From contig NZ_CALNAT010000195.1 in the NCBI RefSeq assembly GCF_937873925.1, forward strand, positions 1 through 21,975: a DNA stretch of 21,975 nucleotides, read 5' to 3'. The DNA comes from an uncultured Proteiniphilum sp. (lineage in GTDB: Bacteria > Bacteroidota > Bacteroidia > Bacteroidales > Dysgonomonadaceae). Within the stretch, counting starts at the first letter, position 1; every line of letters begins with the position of its first letter. Below the pieces are notes generated by a model. It saw only the letters and a list, made by a program, of their open reading frames with translations, made no database searches and was not told the origin of the DNA. This document shows positions 7,531 through 16,269 of the stretch, piece after piece. The position numbers and the translations under genes were made by a program.

Positions 7531-10050
7531 ATGATTGATCAGGAAGACAAAATCATCAAGATTAATATCGAAGATGAAATGAAGTCGTCGTACATCGATT
7601 ATTCGATGTCGGTTATTGTTTCGCGGGCCTTGCCCGATGTGCGGGACGGGTTCAAACCGGTACACCGCCGTATACTCTACGGTATGTCGGAATTGGGTAA
7701 CACTCCCGATAAACCCCACAAGAAATCCGCGAGAATTGTCGGTGAGGTACTGGGTAAATATCACCCCCACGGCGATTCCTCGGTGTACAATGCCATGGTG
7801 CGCCTTGCACAACACTGGAGTATGCGTTATACGCTGGTGGACGGGCAGGGGAACATGGGAAGTGTCGATGGAGACAGCCCTGCGGCCATGAGGTATACCG
7901 AAGCAAGGTTGAATAAACTGGCGGAGGAAATGCTGAGGGATATAGACAAAGAGACGGTCGATTTTCAGTTGAACTTCGATGACACCCTCGAGGAACCATC
8001 GGTTCTTCCCACCCGGATCCCGAACCTGCTTATCAACGGTTCATCGGGTATTGCCGTGGGAATGGCCACCAATATTGCCCCGCATAACCTCACCGAATGC
8101 ATCAATGGTACCATCGCTTATATTGAAGACAGGGAGATCGACATCAAAGGGTTGATGCACTACATCAAAGCGCCCGATTTTCCTACCGGCGGCTATATCT
8201 ACGGTTATAAAGGCGTGGAAGAGGCGTTTGAAACGGGCAGGGGACGGGTTGTCATGCGTGGAAAAGCGGAAATTGAAACGGGCAAGACCCACGATAAGAT
8301 CATCATTTCCGAAATCCCCTATATGGTCAATAAAGCTGACCTGATAAAACATATCGCCGACCTGGTCTCGGAGAAAAAAATCGAGGGCATCTCCAATGTC
8401 AACGACGAGTCGGACAGGGACGGTATGCGTATTGTAGTGGATATCAAACGTGACGGCAACGCGAATGTTGTGCTCAATAAACTGTATAAGCTCACTGCGC
8501 TGCAGTCATCCTTCAGTGTGAACAGTATCGCGCTTGTGAAAGGACGCCCGGAGTTACTATCGCTCAAACGGATGATAGAGCTCTTTGTGGAACATCGCAT
8601 CGATGTGGTGATCCGGCGGACAAAATATGATCTGCGCAAAGCCCAGGAGCGCGCTCACATTCTGGAAGGGCTGATCATCGCTTCCGACAATATCGACGAG
8701 GTGATCGCCATCATTCGCAGTTCTTCCACACCGCAGGAGGCCATACAACGGCTGATGGAGAGGTTTGAACTCAGTGATATCCAGTCACGTGCCATCGTCG
8801 AGATGCGGTTGAGGCAGCTGACTGGACTGGAACAGGATAAGCTGCACGCCGAATACGAAGAGATACAGAAGCTGATCGCTTATCTCAACGAGATACTGAG
8901 TAATGAAGAGCTCCGCATGAAAGTGATCAAGGATGAGCTGATTGAAGTCCGGGAAAAATACGGTGACGAACGCCGTTCGGAGATCATCTTTGCTTCGGAA
9001 GAGATGAACCCGGAGGATTTTTATGCCAATGAAGATATGGTCATTACCATCTCCCATATGGGGTACATCAAACGTACGCCTCTGGCGGATTTCCACACAC
9101 AGAACAGGGGTGGAGTAGGAGTCAGGGGAACCGATACCCGGGAAGAAGATTTTGTGGAATATATCTATCCTGCCACCACGCACAATTATATGCTCTTTTT
9201 CACGCAAAAAGGAAAATGCTACTGGCTGCGCGTCTATGAGATCCCCGAAGGAACCAAAAATTCGAAAGGACGGGCTATCCAGAACCTGTTGAACATCGAT
9301 CCGGACGATGCAGTCACCGCATTTGTGCGTGTAGAAACATTGCAGGATGAAGAGTACATCAACTCCCACTATTTATTTTTCTCTACCCAGCAGGGGATTG
9401 TGAAGAAAACACAGCTCGAAGCCTATTCAAGGCCAAGACAAAACGGAGTGAACGCGATCACCATCAGGGAAGATGACCGGGTGATAGCCGTACGCCTTAC
9501 CGACGGTGACCAGCACATCATTCTGGCAAACCGCAACGGACGTGCCATACGGTTCGCCGAAGAGGATGTCCGACCGATGGGACGTACTGCTACCGGCGTA
9601 AGAGGAATGACATTGGATGAAGACGGTCAGGACTGCGTAATAGGAATGATCTGCATGAAGCCGGATTCGGAAAATACCATTCTGGTGGTATCGGAACAAG
9701 GGTTTGGTAAGAGGACAAAGCTGAACGACGACGACGGGGAACCCGTATACCGGATCACGCGCCGGGGCGGAAAAGGGGTGAAAACGTTGAATGTGACGGA
9801 TAAAACCGGTAAGCTTGTCGCTATCAAAAGCGTGACGGATGATAATGATTTAATGATAATTAACAAATCGGGCGTTACAATACGTGTAAAAATTTCCGAC
9901 CTTCGTATTATGGGGCGTGCCACACAAGGCGTTCGCCTGATCAATCTGGAAAAAAGGAACGATCAGATCGCATCCGTTTGCAAAGTAAATTCGGAGGAAG
10001 AGGAGATAGAAAATATCTCTGAACAAACCCAGGAAACAGATATCGAATAA
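7531..10050 (+). CDS. gyrA: DNA gyrase subunit A
   Basis: This is the breakage-reunion subunit of gyrase, which with GyrB introduces negative supercoils into DNA. The 839-residue product has the GyrA core (SMSVIVSRALPDVRDGFKPVHRR), the catalytic tyrosine Y122 in AAMRYTE, and a C-terminal beta-pinwheel. A GyrA box is present as RRGGKG (within TRRGGKG, about 750), where the usual first Gln is Thr; this box separates it from ParC. Residue numbers match E. coli through the quinolone region. That region reads HGDSSVYN, so position 83 is Ser and position 87 is Asn, where E. coli has Asp. The acidic C-terminal tail (EEEEIENISEQTQETDIE) is usual for the family. The gene seems to be monocistronic: its own promoter lies upstream and 114 bases separate it from the next gene. 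Confidence 0.97.
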   Translation: MIDQEDKIIKINIEDEMKSSYIDYSMSVIVSRALPDVRDGFKPVHRRILYGMSELGNTPDKPHKKSARIVGEVLGKYHPHGDSSVYNAMVRLAQHWSMRYTLVDGQGNMGSVDGDSPAAMRYTEARLNKLAEEMLRDIDKETVDFQLNFDDTLEEPSVLPTRIPNLLINGSSGIAVGMATNIAPHNLTECINGTIAYIEDREIDIKGLMHYIKAPDFPTGGYIYGYKGVEEAFETGRGRVVMRGKAEIETGKTHDKIIISEIPYMVNKADLIKHIADLVSEKKIEGISNVNDESDRDGMRIVVDIKRDGNANVVLNKLYKLTALQSSFSVNSIALVKGRPELLSLKRMIELFVEHRIDVVIRRTKYDLRKAQERAHILEGLIIASDNIDEVIAIIRSSSTPQEAIQRLMERFELSDIQSRAIVEMRLRQLTGLEQDKLHAEYEEIQKLIAYLNEILSNEELRMKVIKDELIEVREKYGDERRSEIIFASEEMNPEDFYANEDMVITISHMGYIKRTPLADFHTQNRGGVGVRGTDTREEDFVEYIYPATTHNYMLFFTQKGKCYWLRVYEIPEGTKNSKGRAIQNLLNIDPDDAVTAFVRVETLQDEEYINSHYLFFSTQQGIVKKTQLEAYSRPRQNGVNAITIREDDRVIAVRLTDGDQHIILANRNGRAIRFAEEDVRPMGRTATGVRGMTLDEDGQDCVIGMICMKPDSENTILVVSEQGFGKRTKLNDDDGEPVYRITRRGGKGVKTLNVTDKTGKLVAIKSVTDDNDLMIINKSGVTIRVKISDLRIMGRATQGVRLINLEKRNDQIASVCKVNSEEEEIENISEQTQETDIE

Positions 10051-10164
10051 TTAAGGCGATCCGCGTATGACGAATAAAATTCATTATTTAATTAAACTTT
10101 TTGATATATTTTAGTCAATACATACGCAAACATACATGAGTTTAATCACAAAAAATATGACAAG

Positions 10165-11442
10165 ATGAAAAGAATTCTATTCCTTACTATGATTGCTGTT
10201 TTTTCCGCGGGAAGCATTCTCGCGCAGAACTCGGCAGTTAGAGATGCCAAAAGAGCATTGGGGCGAGACGATCTGACCGAAGCACGCACATTAATCCAGC
10301 AGGCCGCCACACATCCGGAGACAGCTACCGATCCCGAAACCTGGAAAGTGATGGGCGACATTGGCAATAAGGCTTTCGATAACGAAAGAACCAAAACGAT
10401 GCTGAATCAGAATGCCAACGATAAGGTGATGTACGACGGACTGATGGAATCTTATAAACCTTATGTGAAAGCCGATTCACTGGGCGAACTTCCGGACGAC
10501 AAAGGCAAGATAAAAAACAAGTTTCGTAAAGATATCAGCGGTATCCTCCGTGCCAATCATCCGTTTTTCATTAACGGGGGAGTCTATTACAACGAACAGA
10601 AGGATTATCCAAAAGCGGCGGATTTCTTCGAAATTTACTGGAATATACCCACACTGCCGATGTTTGCCGATCAGAAAGATGTATTCGTACTGGACAGCAC
10701 CTATCAGACCATCAAATATTATGCTATCATTACCGCCATTCAGGCCGAACAGCATGAGAGAGCTCTGGCGCTGCTGGAACGTGCTGCGAAAGAACCCTTC
10801 ATCGAAAACACTGCTTACAAAGAGAGTGATATCTATGAATTGATGGCAAGTGAATACCTGAACATGGGTGACTCCGCCAAATACCTGGAAGCGCTCAATC
10901 TCGGCGCGAAAAAATTCCCCGGCAACAAATATTTCGTTCCTAATCTGATCAATGCATTTATTCGTAACGGAGAGTCCGACAAAGCAATGGAATATCTGGA
11001 TCAGGCCATTGCCAATGATCCCTCCAATGCGTGCGACCTGAACAGTGTGAAAGGAGCCCTTCTCGCCGAAAAGAGAGATTATGCCGGCGCTGAGACCGAA
11101 TACAAAAAAGCACTTGTACAGGATCCGAATTGTGAGAGAGCACTGGAAAACCTCGGAAGGAATTATATTATTCAGGCACAAGAATTAAAAGAAGCAACAG
11201 CAACCTTATCCAATAGACAACAGCAGGTAGAAAATGATAAAAAAACTGTTGAACTCTATCAGGCATCACTTCCCTTATTAGAAAAATTAGATCAACTCTT
11301 AAAAGGGAGGAGCGCAACCCAGGAAGAAGTGAATGGAATTCTTATGCTACTTAGGAATGTATATTATAATTTAAGTGTATTGGGAGTGGATAAATCAGCA
11401 GAATTGAAAACTGTAGAAGGACAACTGAATCTTGAAAATTAA
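10165..11442 (+). CDS. Exported tetratricopeptide repeat protein
   Basis: The 425-residue product begins with a signal peptide (MKRILFLTMIAVFSAGSILAQ, probable cut near residue 20) and is otherwise soluble, so it should be periplasmic or surface-exposed. Helical repeats of TPR type are clearest at about 245-345 (AFIRNGESDKAMEYLDQAIANDP, KRDYAGAETEYKKALVQDP); the N-terminal third (ALGRDDLTEARTLIQQA) also looks TPR-like. No catalytic motif is seen, and the likely role is as a protein-binding scaffold. From about codon 333 (11161) composition changes: GC falls to about one third by hand count, and TTA is used for 7 of 16 leucines against a single TTA in the first 332 codons. A possible promoter is TTTG (10100-10103) with TA at 10123, but the rest of the -7 box is poor. 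The start is the ATG that opens the signal peptide. Confidence 0.85.
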   Translation: MKRILFLTMIAVFSAGSILAQNSAVRDAKRALGRDDLTEARTLIQQAATHPETATDPETWKVMGDIGNKAFDNERTKTMLNQNANDKVMYDGLMESYKPYVKADSLGELPDDKGKIKNKFRKDISGILRANHPFFINGGVYYNEQKDYPKAADFFEIYWNIPTLPMFADQKDVFVLDSTYQTIKYYAIITAIQAEQHERALALLERAAKEPFIENTAYKESDIYELMASEYLNMGDSAKYLEALNLGAKKFPGNKYFVPNLINAFIRNGESDKAMEYLDQAIANDPSNACDLNSVKGALLAEKRDYAGAETEYKKALVQDPNCERALENLGRNYIIQAQELKEATATLSNRQQQVENDKKTVELYQASLPLLEKLDQLLKGRSATQEEVNGILMLLRNVYYNLSVLGVDKSAELKTVEGQLNLEN

Positions 11443-11463
11443 AGCATTATAATCAAACAAAGG

Positions 11464-11500
11464 AAAAGGAAGGAAACCCAGATAGTTTTCTTCCTTTTTT
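11464..11500 (+). terminator. Probable terminator after the TPR gene
   Basis: AAAAGGAAG (11464-11472) pairs with CTTCCTTTT (11490-11498), and an inner AAA/TTT extends the stem after one unpaired G. The 3' arm runs into TTTTTTCTTTT. It lies 21 bases after the stop codon. The stem is AT-rich, so it is weaker than the other terminators here. Confidence 0.65.
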
Positions 11501-11742
11501 CTTTTGGGCGCAATTAAAACTTCAAAGTTTAATCGGATAGGGAGCAAAATAATACAGGAAAAAATAATTGCTGAATGAGGAGCAATTCATAATTAAACAT
11601 AATAGTAATTATAGGAAAATAATAGAGTGTTGATCCCATGTCGATCCGTCACAGGCTGCCTGTCTTGAATTTATTCACTTGCTGATTTAACTATCATATT
11701 ACCCCGTTGGCATATTGGCACATTTAATTCATACTTTTTTCG

Positions 11743-11750
11743 TACTTTTG
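11743..11750 (+). promoter_or_regulatory. Probable -7 element for the purM run
   Basis: TACTTTTG matches TAnnTTTG perfectly and lies 24 bases before the purM start codon, which would leave a very short leader. No good TTTG is found 19 bases upstream. The box sits in GTACTTTTGTAC, a small imperfect palindrome, which could also serve as an operator. Confidence 0.45.
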
Positions 11751-11774
11751 TACTCGTACCCATAAATAAAATTC

Positions 11775-12950
11775 ATGATTGAAAATCAACGATATATCCA
11801 GCGAGGAGTATCAGCCTCCAAAGAAGATGTGCACAATGCCATCCGAAAAGTCGATAAAGGCGTTTTTCCGAAAGCATTCTGTAAGATCGTCCCCGATTAC
11901 CTGGGCAACGATCCGGAATACTGTAATATCATGCATGCCGACGGAGCCGGCACCAAATCGTCACTGGCCTATATCTACTGGCGTGAAACCGGAGATATTT
12001 CCGTATGGAAAGGCATTGCGCAGGACGCCTTGGTGATGAATGTGGATGATCTGCTCTGTGTGGGAGCTACAGACAATATTCTGCTCTCTTCCACCATAGG
12101 CAGAAATAAGAATCTGATCCCGGGAGAAGTGATTGCAGCGATTATCGAAGGTACTAACGGATTGTGCGAAGAGCTTTCGGAACTTGGTGTACATATCTAT
12201 CCGACGGGCGGTGAAACAGCCGATGTGGGCGACCTTGTACGCACCATCATCGTGGATAGTACGGTCACTTGCCGCATGAAACGCTCCGATATCATCGATA
12301 ACGCCCGTATTCAGGCCGGCGATGTGATTGTGGGGCTTTCGTCATCGGGACAGGCAACCTACGAGAAAGAATACAACGGCGGTATGGGCAGTAACGGACT
12401 CACTTCGGCACGTCACGACGTATTTGCCAACTATCTGGCACAAAAATATCCGGAAAGTTACGATGCCTCTATCCCGGCCGACCTGGTTTATTCCGGCCGG
12501 ATGAGATTGACGGAAGAGATTGAAGGTCTCGGTATGGATGCCGGAAAACTGGTACTCTCCCCCACCCGCACCTATTCTCCTATTATATTATTAATAATCA
12601 GCGAGTTGAAACAAAATATCCATGGGATGGTTCACTGTTCGGGCGGTGCGCAGACCAAGATCCTCCATTTTCTGGGAGAAGGCCTCAGGGTGATGAAGAA
12701 CAATCTCTTCCCGATCCCTCCCCTCTTCGATCTGATACAAAAACAGTCCGGTACTGCATGGGACGAGATGTACAAAGTATTCAACATGGGGCACCGGATG
12801 GAGATCTATCTTCCTCCTGCATATGCACAACAGGTGATCGATATTTCCCGTTCGTTCAATGTAGATGCCCGTATGGTGGGATACGTCGAAAAATCGGATG
12901 TCCGCGAACTGGTGATCGAGAGTGAATTTGGGCGATTCCGCTATGAATAA
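11775..12950 (+). CDS. purM: Phosphoribosylformylglycinamidine cyclo-ligase (AIR synthetase)
   Basis: PurM closes the imidazole ring in purine synthesis, using ATP to turn FGAM into aminoimidazole ribonucleotide in the cytoplasm. The 391-residue product has the PurM-superfamily nucleotide loop HADGAGTKSS (54-63), the DALVMNVDDLLCVGATD segment (84-100) and the PTGGETADVGDL motif (143-154). The C-terminal half has GDVIVGLSSSG and HCSGGAQTK. It is about 45 residues longer than E. coli PurM and divergent from it, as in other Bacteroidetes AIR synthetases. SelD and ThiL share the fold, but the GGETADVGDL form and the absence of a SelD Cys/Sec loop argue for PurM. It opens a run with prfA 33 bases downstream. 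The start is the ATG at 11775. Confidence 0.92.
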   Translation: MIENQRYIQRGVSASKEDVHNAIRKVDKGVFPKAFCKIVPDYLGNDPEYCNIMHADGAGTKSSLAYIYWRETGDISVWKGIAQDALVMNVDDLLCVGATDNILLSSTIGRNKNLIPGEVIAAIIEGTNGLCEELSELGVHIYPTGGETADVGDLVRTIIVDSTVTCRMKRSDIIDNARIQAGDVIVGLSSSGQATYEKEYNGGMGSNGLTSARHDVFANYLAQKYPESYDASIPADLVYSGRMRLTEEIEGLGMDAGKLVLSPTRTYSPIILLIISELKQNIHGMVHCSGGAQTKILHFLGEGLRVMKNNLFPIPPLFDLIQKQSGTAWDEMYKVFNMGHRMEIYLPPAYAQQVIDISRSFNVDARMVGYVEKSDVRELVIESEFGRFRYE

Positions 12951-12983
12951 GCGAATATTTTCGTTAAGCTGAACTATTTTTAT

Positions 12984-14069
12984 ATGTCACAAGACTCATT
13001 ACTCGATAAATTAGAGCATTTGGTTACCCGCTTCGAAGAGGTGGGCACATTGATTACCGATCCGGAAGTGATTTCGGATATGGAGCGTTATGTGAAACTG
13101 AACAAGGAATACAGCGACCTCCAAAAAATTGTGGATGTGCGCAATGAATATAAAGCGGCATTAGATAGCATCGCCGAAGCAAAGAACATACTTATCCATG
13201 AATCGGATGCCGATTTAAGGCAACTCGCCAATGAAGAATTGACTGCCCACACTGAAAAAATACCCCTATTGGAAGAGAAGATCAAACTGTTACTGCTTCC
13301 TGCCGATCCCGAAGATGCCAAGAACGTGGTGATGGAAATCCGCGGCGGTACGGGGGGGGATGAAGCGGCTCTCTTCGCGGGGGATCTCTACAAGATGTAT
13401 ACCAAGTATTGCGAAGGCAAAGGATGGACCACTGAAATGGCCAGCTTTACCGAAGGCACTTCCGGGGGTTTTAAAGAGATCATCTTCACGGTGGAGGGTA
13501 GTGATGTATATGGTACGTTGAAATATGAATCGGGCGTACATCGCGTACAACGGGTGCCGCAAACAGAGACCCAGGGGCGCGTTCATACTTCGGCTGCCAC
13601 GGTCGCCGTGTTGCCCGAGGCGGAAGAGTTCGACGTGGAAATCAATCCTGCCGATATCGATTTCCATACTGCCCGTTCGAGCGGTGCAGGCGGCCAGAAT
13701 GTGAATAAGGTGGAGACCAAAGTACAGCTCACCCACAGGCCGTCAGGTATTGTGGTAATCTGCCAGCAGGCCCGTTCGCAGCTTAAAAACAGGGAGATAG
13801 CCATGCAAATGCTGCGTACGAAGCTCTATGACATCGAACTCTCCAAACGGCAGGGCGATATTGCCTCGCGACGGAAGACGATGGTTTCCACGGGCGACCG
13901 TTCTGCCAAGATCCGCACCTATAATTATCCTCAGGGACGCATTACCGATCATCGCATCAATTATACTATATATAACCTGGCGGCATTTATGGAGGGCGAT
14001 ATACAGGGTGTTATCGACCGGTTGATGGTGAGTGAAAACGCGGAAAGGATGAAAGAGGCGGAAATGTAA
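12984..14069 (+). CDS. prfA: Peptide chain release factor 1
   Basis: RF1 reads the stop codons UAA and UAG in the ribosomal A site and triggers release of the finished protein. The 361-residue product has the codon-reading P-x-T motif as PQT (192-194, within RVPQTETQGR), which marks RF1 rather than RF2, and the catalytic GGQ (236-238, within RSSGAGGQNVNK), whose Gln is usually methylated by PrmC. Length equals the family norm. The conserved GGTGGDEA segment is encoded through an uninterrupted run of eight G at 13352-13359. The gene lies between purM and pyrF in the same direction with short gaps (33 and 28 bases), so cotranscription is likely although the three functions are unrelated. Confidence 0.97.
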   Translation: MSQDSLLDKLEHLVTRFEEVGTLITDPEVISDMERYVKLNKEYSDLQKIVDVRNEYKAALDSIAEAKNILIHESDADLRQLANEELTAHTEKIPLLEEKIKLLLLPADPEDAKNVVMEIRGGTGGDEAALFAGDLYKMYTKYCEGKGWTTEMASFTEGTSGGFKEIIFTVEGSDVYGTLKYESGVHRVQRVPQTETQGRVHTSAATVAVLPEAEEFDVEINPADIDFHTARSSGAGGQNVNKVETKVQLTHRPSGIVVICQQARSQLKNREIAMQMLRTKLYDIELSKRQGDIASRRKTMVSTGDRSAKIRTYNYPQGRITDHRINYTIYNLAAFMEGDIQGVIDRLMVSENAERMKEAEM

Positions 14070-14097
14070 AGAATGGACGTCTCAAACTAAGGAATAT

Positions 14098-14922
14098 ATG
14101 ACCAAACAACAGCTATTTGAACAGATACGGAAAAAGCAATCCTTCCTTTGTGTGGGATTGGATACGGATATAAAAAAGATCCCGGAACATCTGCTGGAAG
14201 CGGAAGATCCGCTGTATGAATTCAATAAAGCCATTATTGATGCCACAGCACCTTACTGTGTGGCTTACAAGCCTAACCTTGCCTTTTATGAAAGCGAAGG
14301 TGTGAAGGGATGGATGGCGTTTGAAAAAACCATTGCCTATATACGCCAGCGTCATCCGGAGCAATTTGTCATTGCCGATGCCAAACGGGGAGATATCGGC
14401 AACACCGGCGAGATGTATGCCCGCACCTTTTTCGACCAGGTTAGGCTCGATGCCGTGACGGTGGCGCCCTATATGGGGGAAGACAGCGTAAAGCCTTTCC
14501 TGCTTTACCCGGAACGGTGGGTCATCCTGCTCGCCCTCACCAGCAATAAGGGTTCACATGATTTTCAACTGACGGAAGACGGAAACGGAGAACGCCTGTT
14601 TGAAAAGGTATTACGCGTATCCCGGCAATGGGCTACCGATGAGCAAATGATGTATGTGGTGGGCGCTACCCAGGGCAAACTGTTTGAGGATGTGCGGAAG
14701 ATCGTGCCCGATCATTTCCTGCTGGTTCCCGGTGTGGGAGCGCAGGGCGGTTCACTGGAAGAGGTGTGCCGGTACGGAATGAACAGACAGTGCGGTCTGC
14801 TGGTGAACTCTTCACGGGGAATCATTTATGCGGATGGCAGTGAGGACTTTGCTTATACTGCTGCCCAAGAGGCGCGAAAACTGCAGCAGGAAATGCGGGT
14901 GATGCTGGATGGATTTTTGTAA
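14098..14922 (+). CDS. pyrF: Orotidine 5'-phosphate decarboxylase (PyrF type 2)
   Basis: This enzyme makes UMP from OMP, the last step of de novo pyrimidine synthesis, in the cytoplasm. The 274-residue protein carries the catalytic D-x-K-x-x-D array in ADAKRGDIG (D94, K96, D99), the N-terminal FLCVGLDTD segment, the phosphate-binding LLVPGVGAQGG loop and the closing NSSRGIIYA segment. Its length, about 40 residues more than the E. coli type, and the VGLDTD opening mark the longer second family found in Bacteroidetes, actinobacteria and myxobacteria. It follows prfA by 28 bases; the next gene starts 54 bases later after a purine-rich repeat. The start is the ATG at 14098 (MTKQQLFEQI). Confidence 0.95.
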   Translation: MTKQQLFEQIRKKQSFLCVGLDTDIKKIPEHLLEAEDPLYEFNKAIIDATAPYCVAYKPNLAFYESEGVKGWMAFEKTIAYIRQRHPEQFVIADAKRGDIGNTGEMYARTFFDQVRLDAVTVAPYMGEDSVKPFLLYPERWVILLALTSNKGSHDFQLTEDGNGERLFEKVLRVSRQWATDEQMMYVVGATQGKLFEDVRKIVPDHFLLVPGVGAQGGSLEEVCRYGMNRQCGLLVNSSRGIIYADGSEDFAYTAAQEARKLQQEMRVMLDGFL

Positions 14923-14923
14923 G

Positions 14924-14954
14924 ATGTGGTAGAGGCGTGGTAAGGTGGTTAAAT
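14924..14954 (+). repeat. Purine-rich dispersed repeat, copy 2
   Basis: GTGGTAGAGGCG followed by GTGGTAAGGTGG, related to 3977-4010. It fills most of the 54-base gap between pyrF and the HD gene and would be transcribed through if the run is one operon. Confidence 0.45.
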
Positions 14955-14976
14955 GATAAAGGAATGAAATAAGAAA

Positions 14977-16200
14977 GTGGAGAAAAAGCGGAAAATAATA
15001 AATGATCCTGTATTCGGATTTATCAATATTCCGAATGATTTTATATACAAAATCATTCAGCATCCCTTTATGCAACGGCTTAACCGCATCCGTCAACTCG
15101 GGTTGGCTCCCTTTGTATATCCCGGTGCGCAACACACCCGCTTTCATCATTCCATCGGGGCGATGTTCCTGATGGATGAAGCACTCAGGACGCTGAAAGA
15201 AAAAGGGCATGATATATCGAAAGAGGAAACCGATGCCGCACTGGTCGCCATCCTGCTGCATGATATCGGCCATGGGCCTTTTTCGCATGTGCTGGAGCAT
15301 ACCCTGGTCACCAACGTACATCACGAAACCATCTCGCTGCTGCTTATGGAGCGGATGAATACGGAATGGGACGGCCGGCTGCAGACAGCCATCGATATTT
15401 TTACCGGTGCTTATCACAAACGATTCCTCCACCGGCTGGTGAGCGGACAACTCGATGTAGACCGGCTTGATTACCTGCGTCGGGATAGCTTCTTTACCGG
15501 CGTTGTAGAGGGTAATATCGGTTCTGCCCGTATCATCAAGATGCTTGATGTGAAAGATGATAAGCTGGTAGTGGAATCCAAGGGAATCTATTCCATTGAG
15601 AACTTCCTGATGTCGAGGCGGTTGATGTATTGGCAGGTCTACCTGCACAAAACGGCCGTAGCGGCGGAAAAGATGATGATCAATACTCTCCGGCGCGCCA
15701 AGGAACTGTCTATGAACGGAGAAAAACTCTTTGCTTCCCCTGCCCTCTCCTATTTTTTATCGAAAGAGAGCACCCTGACCGATTTTGAAAATAACGGGGA
15801 GGCGTTGCGTCATTTTGTCAATCTGGACGATAACGATATCTGGTCCGCACTGAAAGTATGGACGTCACACCCCGACACGGTATTATCGGTACTGAGCGAC
15901 GGTATGGTCAACCGGAAACTATTTAAAATCGAAATCACTCAGGAAAAGAGCGATAAAGAGAAAGTATCCGGATATATCAAATCATACATGAAAAAATTCG
16001 GTGTCACGGTCCGGGAAGCTTCTTATTTCCTTTCTTCGGATACCCTGACTACAGACATGTACAGCGAGGAAGACGACAGCATCGATATAATCTATAAAAA
16101 CGGTGAGGTAAGAGATATCTCCAAAGCGTCGGATATGCTCAATATTGAACTGCTGTCGAAAAAGGTGAAAAAATATTATTTTGCTTACCTGAGAGACTGA
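14977..16200 (+). CDS. HD-domain phosphohydrolase of the COG1078 (SAMHD1-like, YwfO) family
   Basis: The 407-residue cytoplasmic protein has a complete HD metal site: H53 and H57/H58 in AQHTRFHHSIG, H95-D96 in LLHDIGHGPFSH (followed by H99 and H104), and the closing Asp in LDVDRLDYLRRD (160-170). Relatives are metal-dependent dNTP triphosphohydrolases, so it probably trims nucleotide pools, which would fit its place after pyrF. The exact substrate cannot be read from sequence. The C-terminal third is less conserved. Its start is a GTG at 14977: an in-frame TGA at 14965-14967 excludes longer forms, and there is no ATG before the conserved NDPVFGFI segment. The GTG follows a purine-rich AAGAAA. 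Confidence 0.9.
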   Translation: MEKKRKIINDPVFGFINIPNDFIYKIIQHPFMQRLNRIRQLGLAPFVYPGAQHTRFHHSIGAMFLMDEALRTLKEKGHDISKEETDAALVAILLHDIGHGPFSHVLEHTLVTNVHHETISLLLMERMNTEWDGRLQTAIDIFTGAYHKRFLHRLVSGQLDVDRLDYLRRDSFFTGVVEGNIGSARIIKMLDVKDDKLVVESKGIYSIENFLMSRRLMYWQVYLHKTAVAAEKMMINTLRRAKELSMNGEKLFASPALSYFLSKESTLTDFENNGEALRHFVNLDDNDIWSALKVWTSHPDTVLSVLSDGMVNRKLFKIEITQEKSDKEKVSGYIKSYMKKFGVTVREASYFLSSDTLTTDMYSEEDDSIDIIYKNGEVRDISKASDMLNIELLSKKVKKYYFAYLRD

Positions 16201-16241
16201 TTATCCCTTATCCTTATTTTCCATTTCCTTTCTTCCAACTT

Positions 16242-16269
16242 CCAACGCCTTACTTCTCTTTTGCGTTGG
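16242..16269. other. Inverted repeat across the DUF454 stop codon
   Basis: CCAACGC (16242-16248) and GCGTTGG (16263-16269) form a perfect 7-bp stem with a 14-base loop that contains the stop codon of the - strand gene. It lies between two convergent genes. Neither side has a T-tract, so it is at best an atypical terminator or an RNA-stabilising hairpin. The adjacent 16201-16241 is pyrimidine-rich with repeated TTCC words. Confidence 0.35.

Larger units (their letters stand above)
11443..11774. other. AT-rich 332-base intergenic gap between the TPR gene and purM
   Basis: No convincing gene is visible on either strand. The gap holds a terminator (11464-11500), an inverted repeat AATTGCT (11566-11572) / AGCAATT (11581-11587) with an 8-base loop, and the purM -7 element near its right end. 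It continues the low-GC stretch that begins inside the end of the TPR gene and returns to normal composition around purM. Confidence 0.6.

Noticed and set aside
8785..9369. Long - strand open frame of 194 codons opposite gyrA
   Set aside because: It lies wholly inside gyrA and has no family resemblance; this is a frame shadow of a well-supported gene.
7531..10050. ParC (topoisomerase IV) instead of GyrA
   Set aside because: A GyrA box (RRGGKG) is present in the C-terminal domain and the length fits GyrA.
14812..15648. Long - strand open frame of 278 codons opposite pyrF and the HD gene
   Set aside because: It spans the end of one real gene and the start of another, has no recognisable motif, and its composition follows the codon structure of the genes on the other strand.
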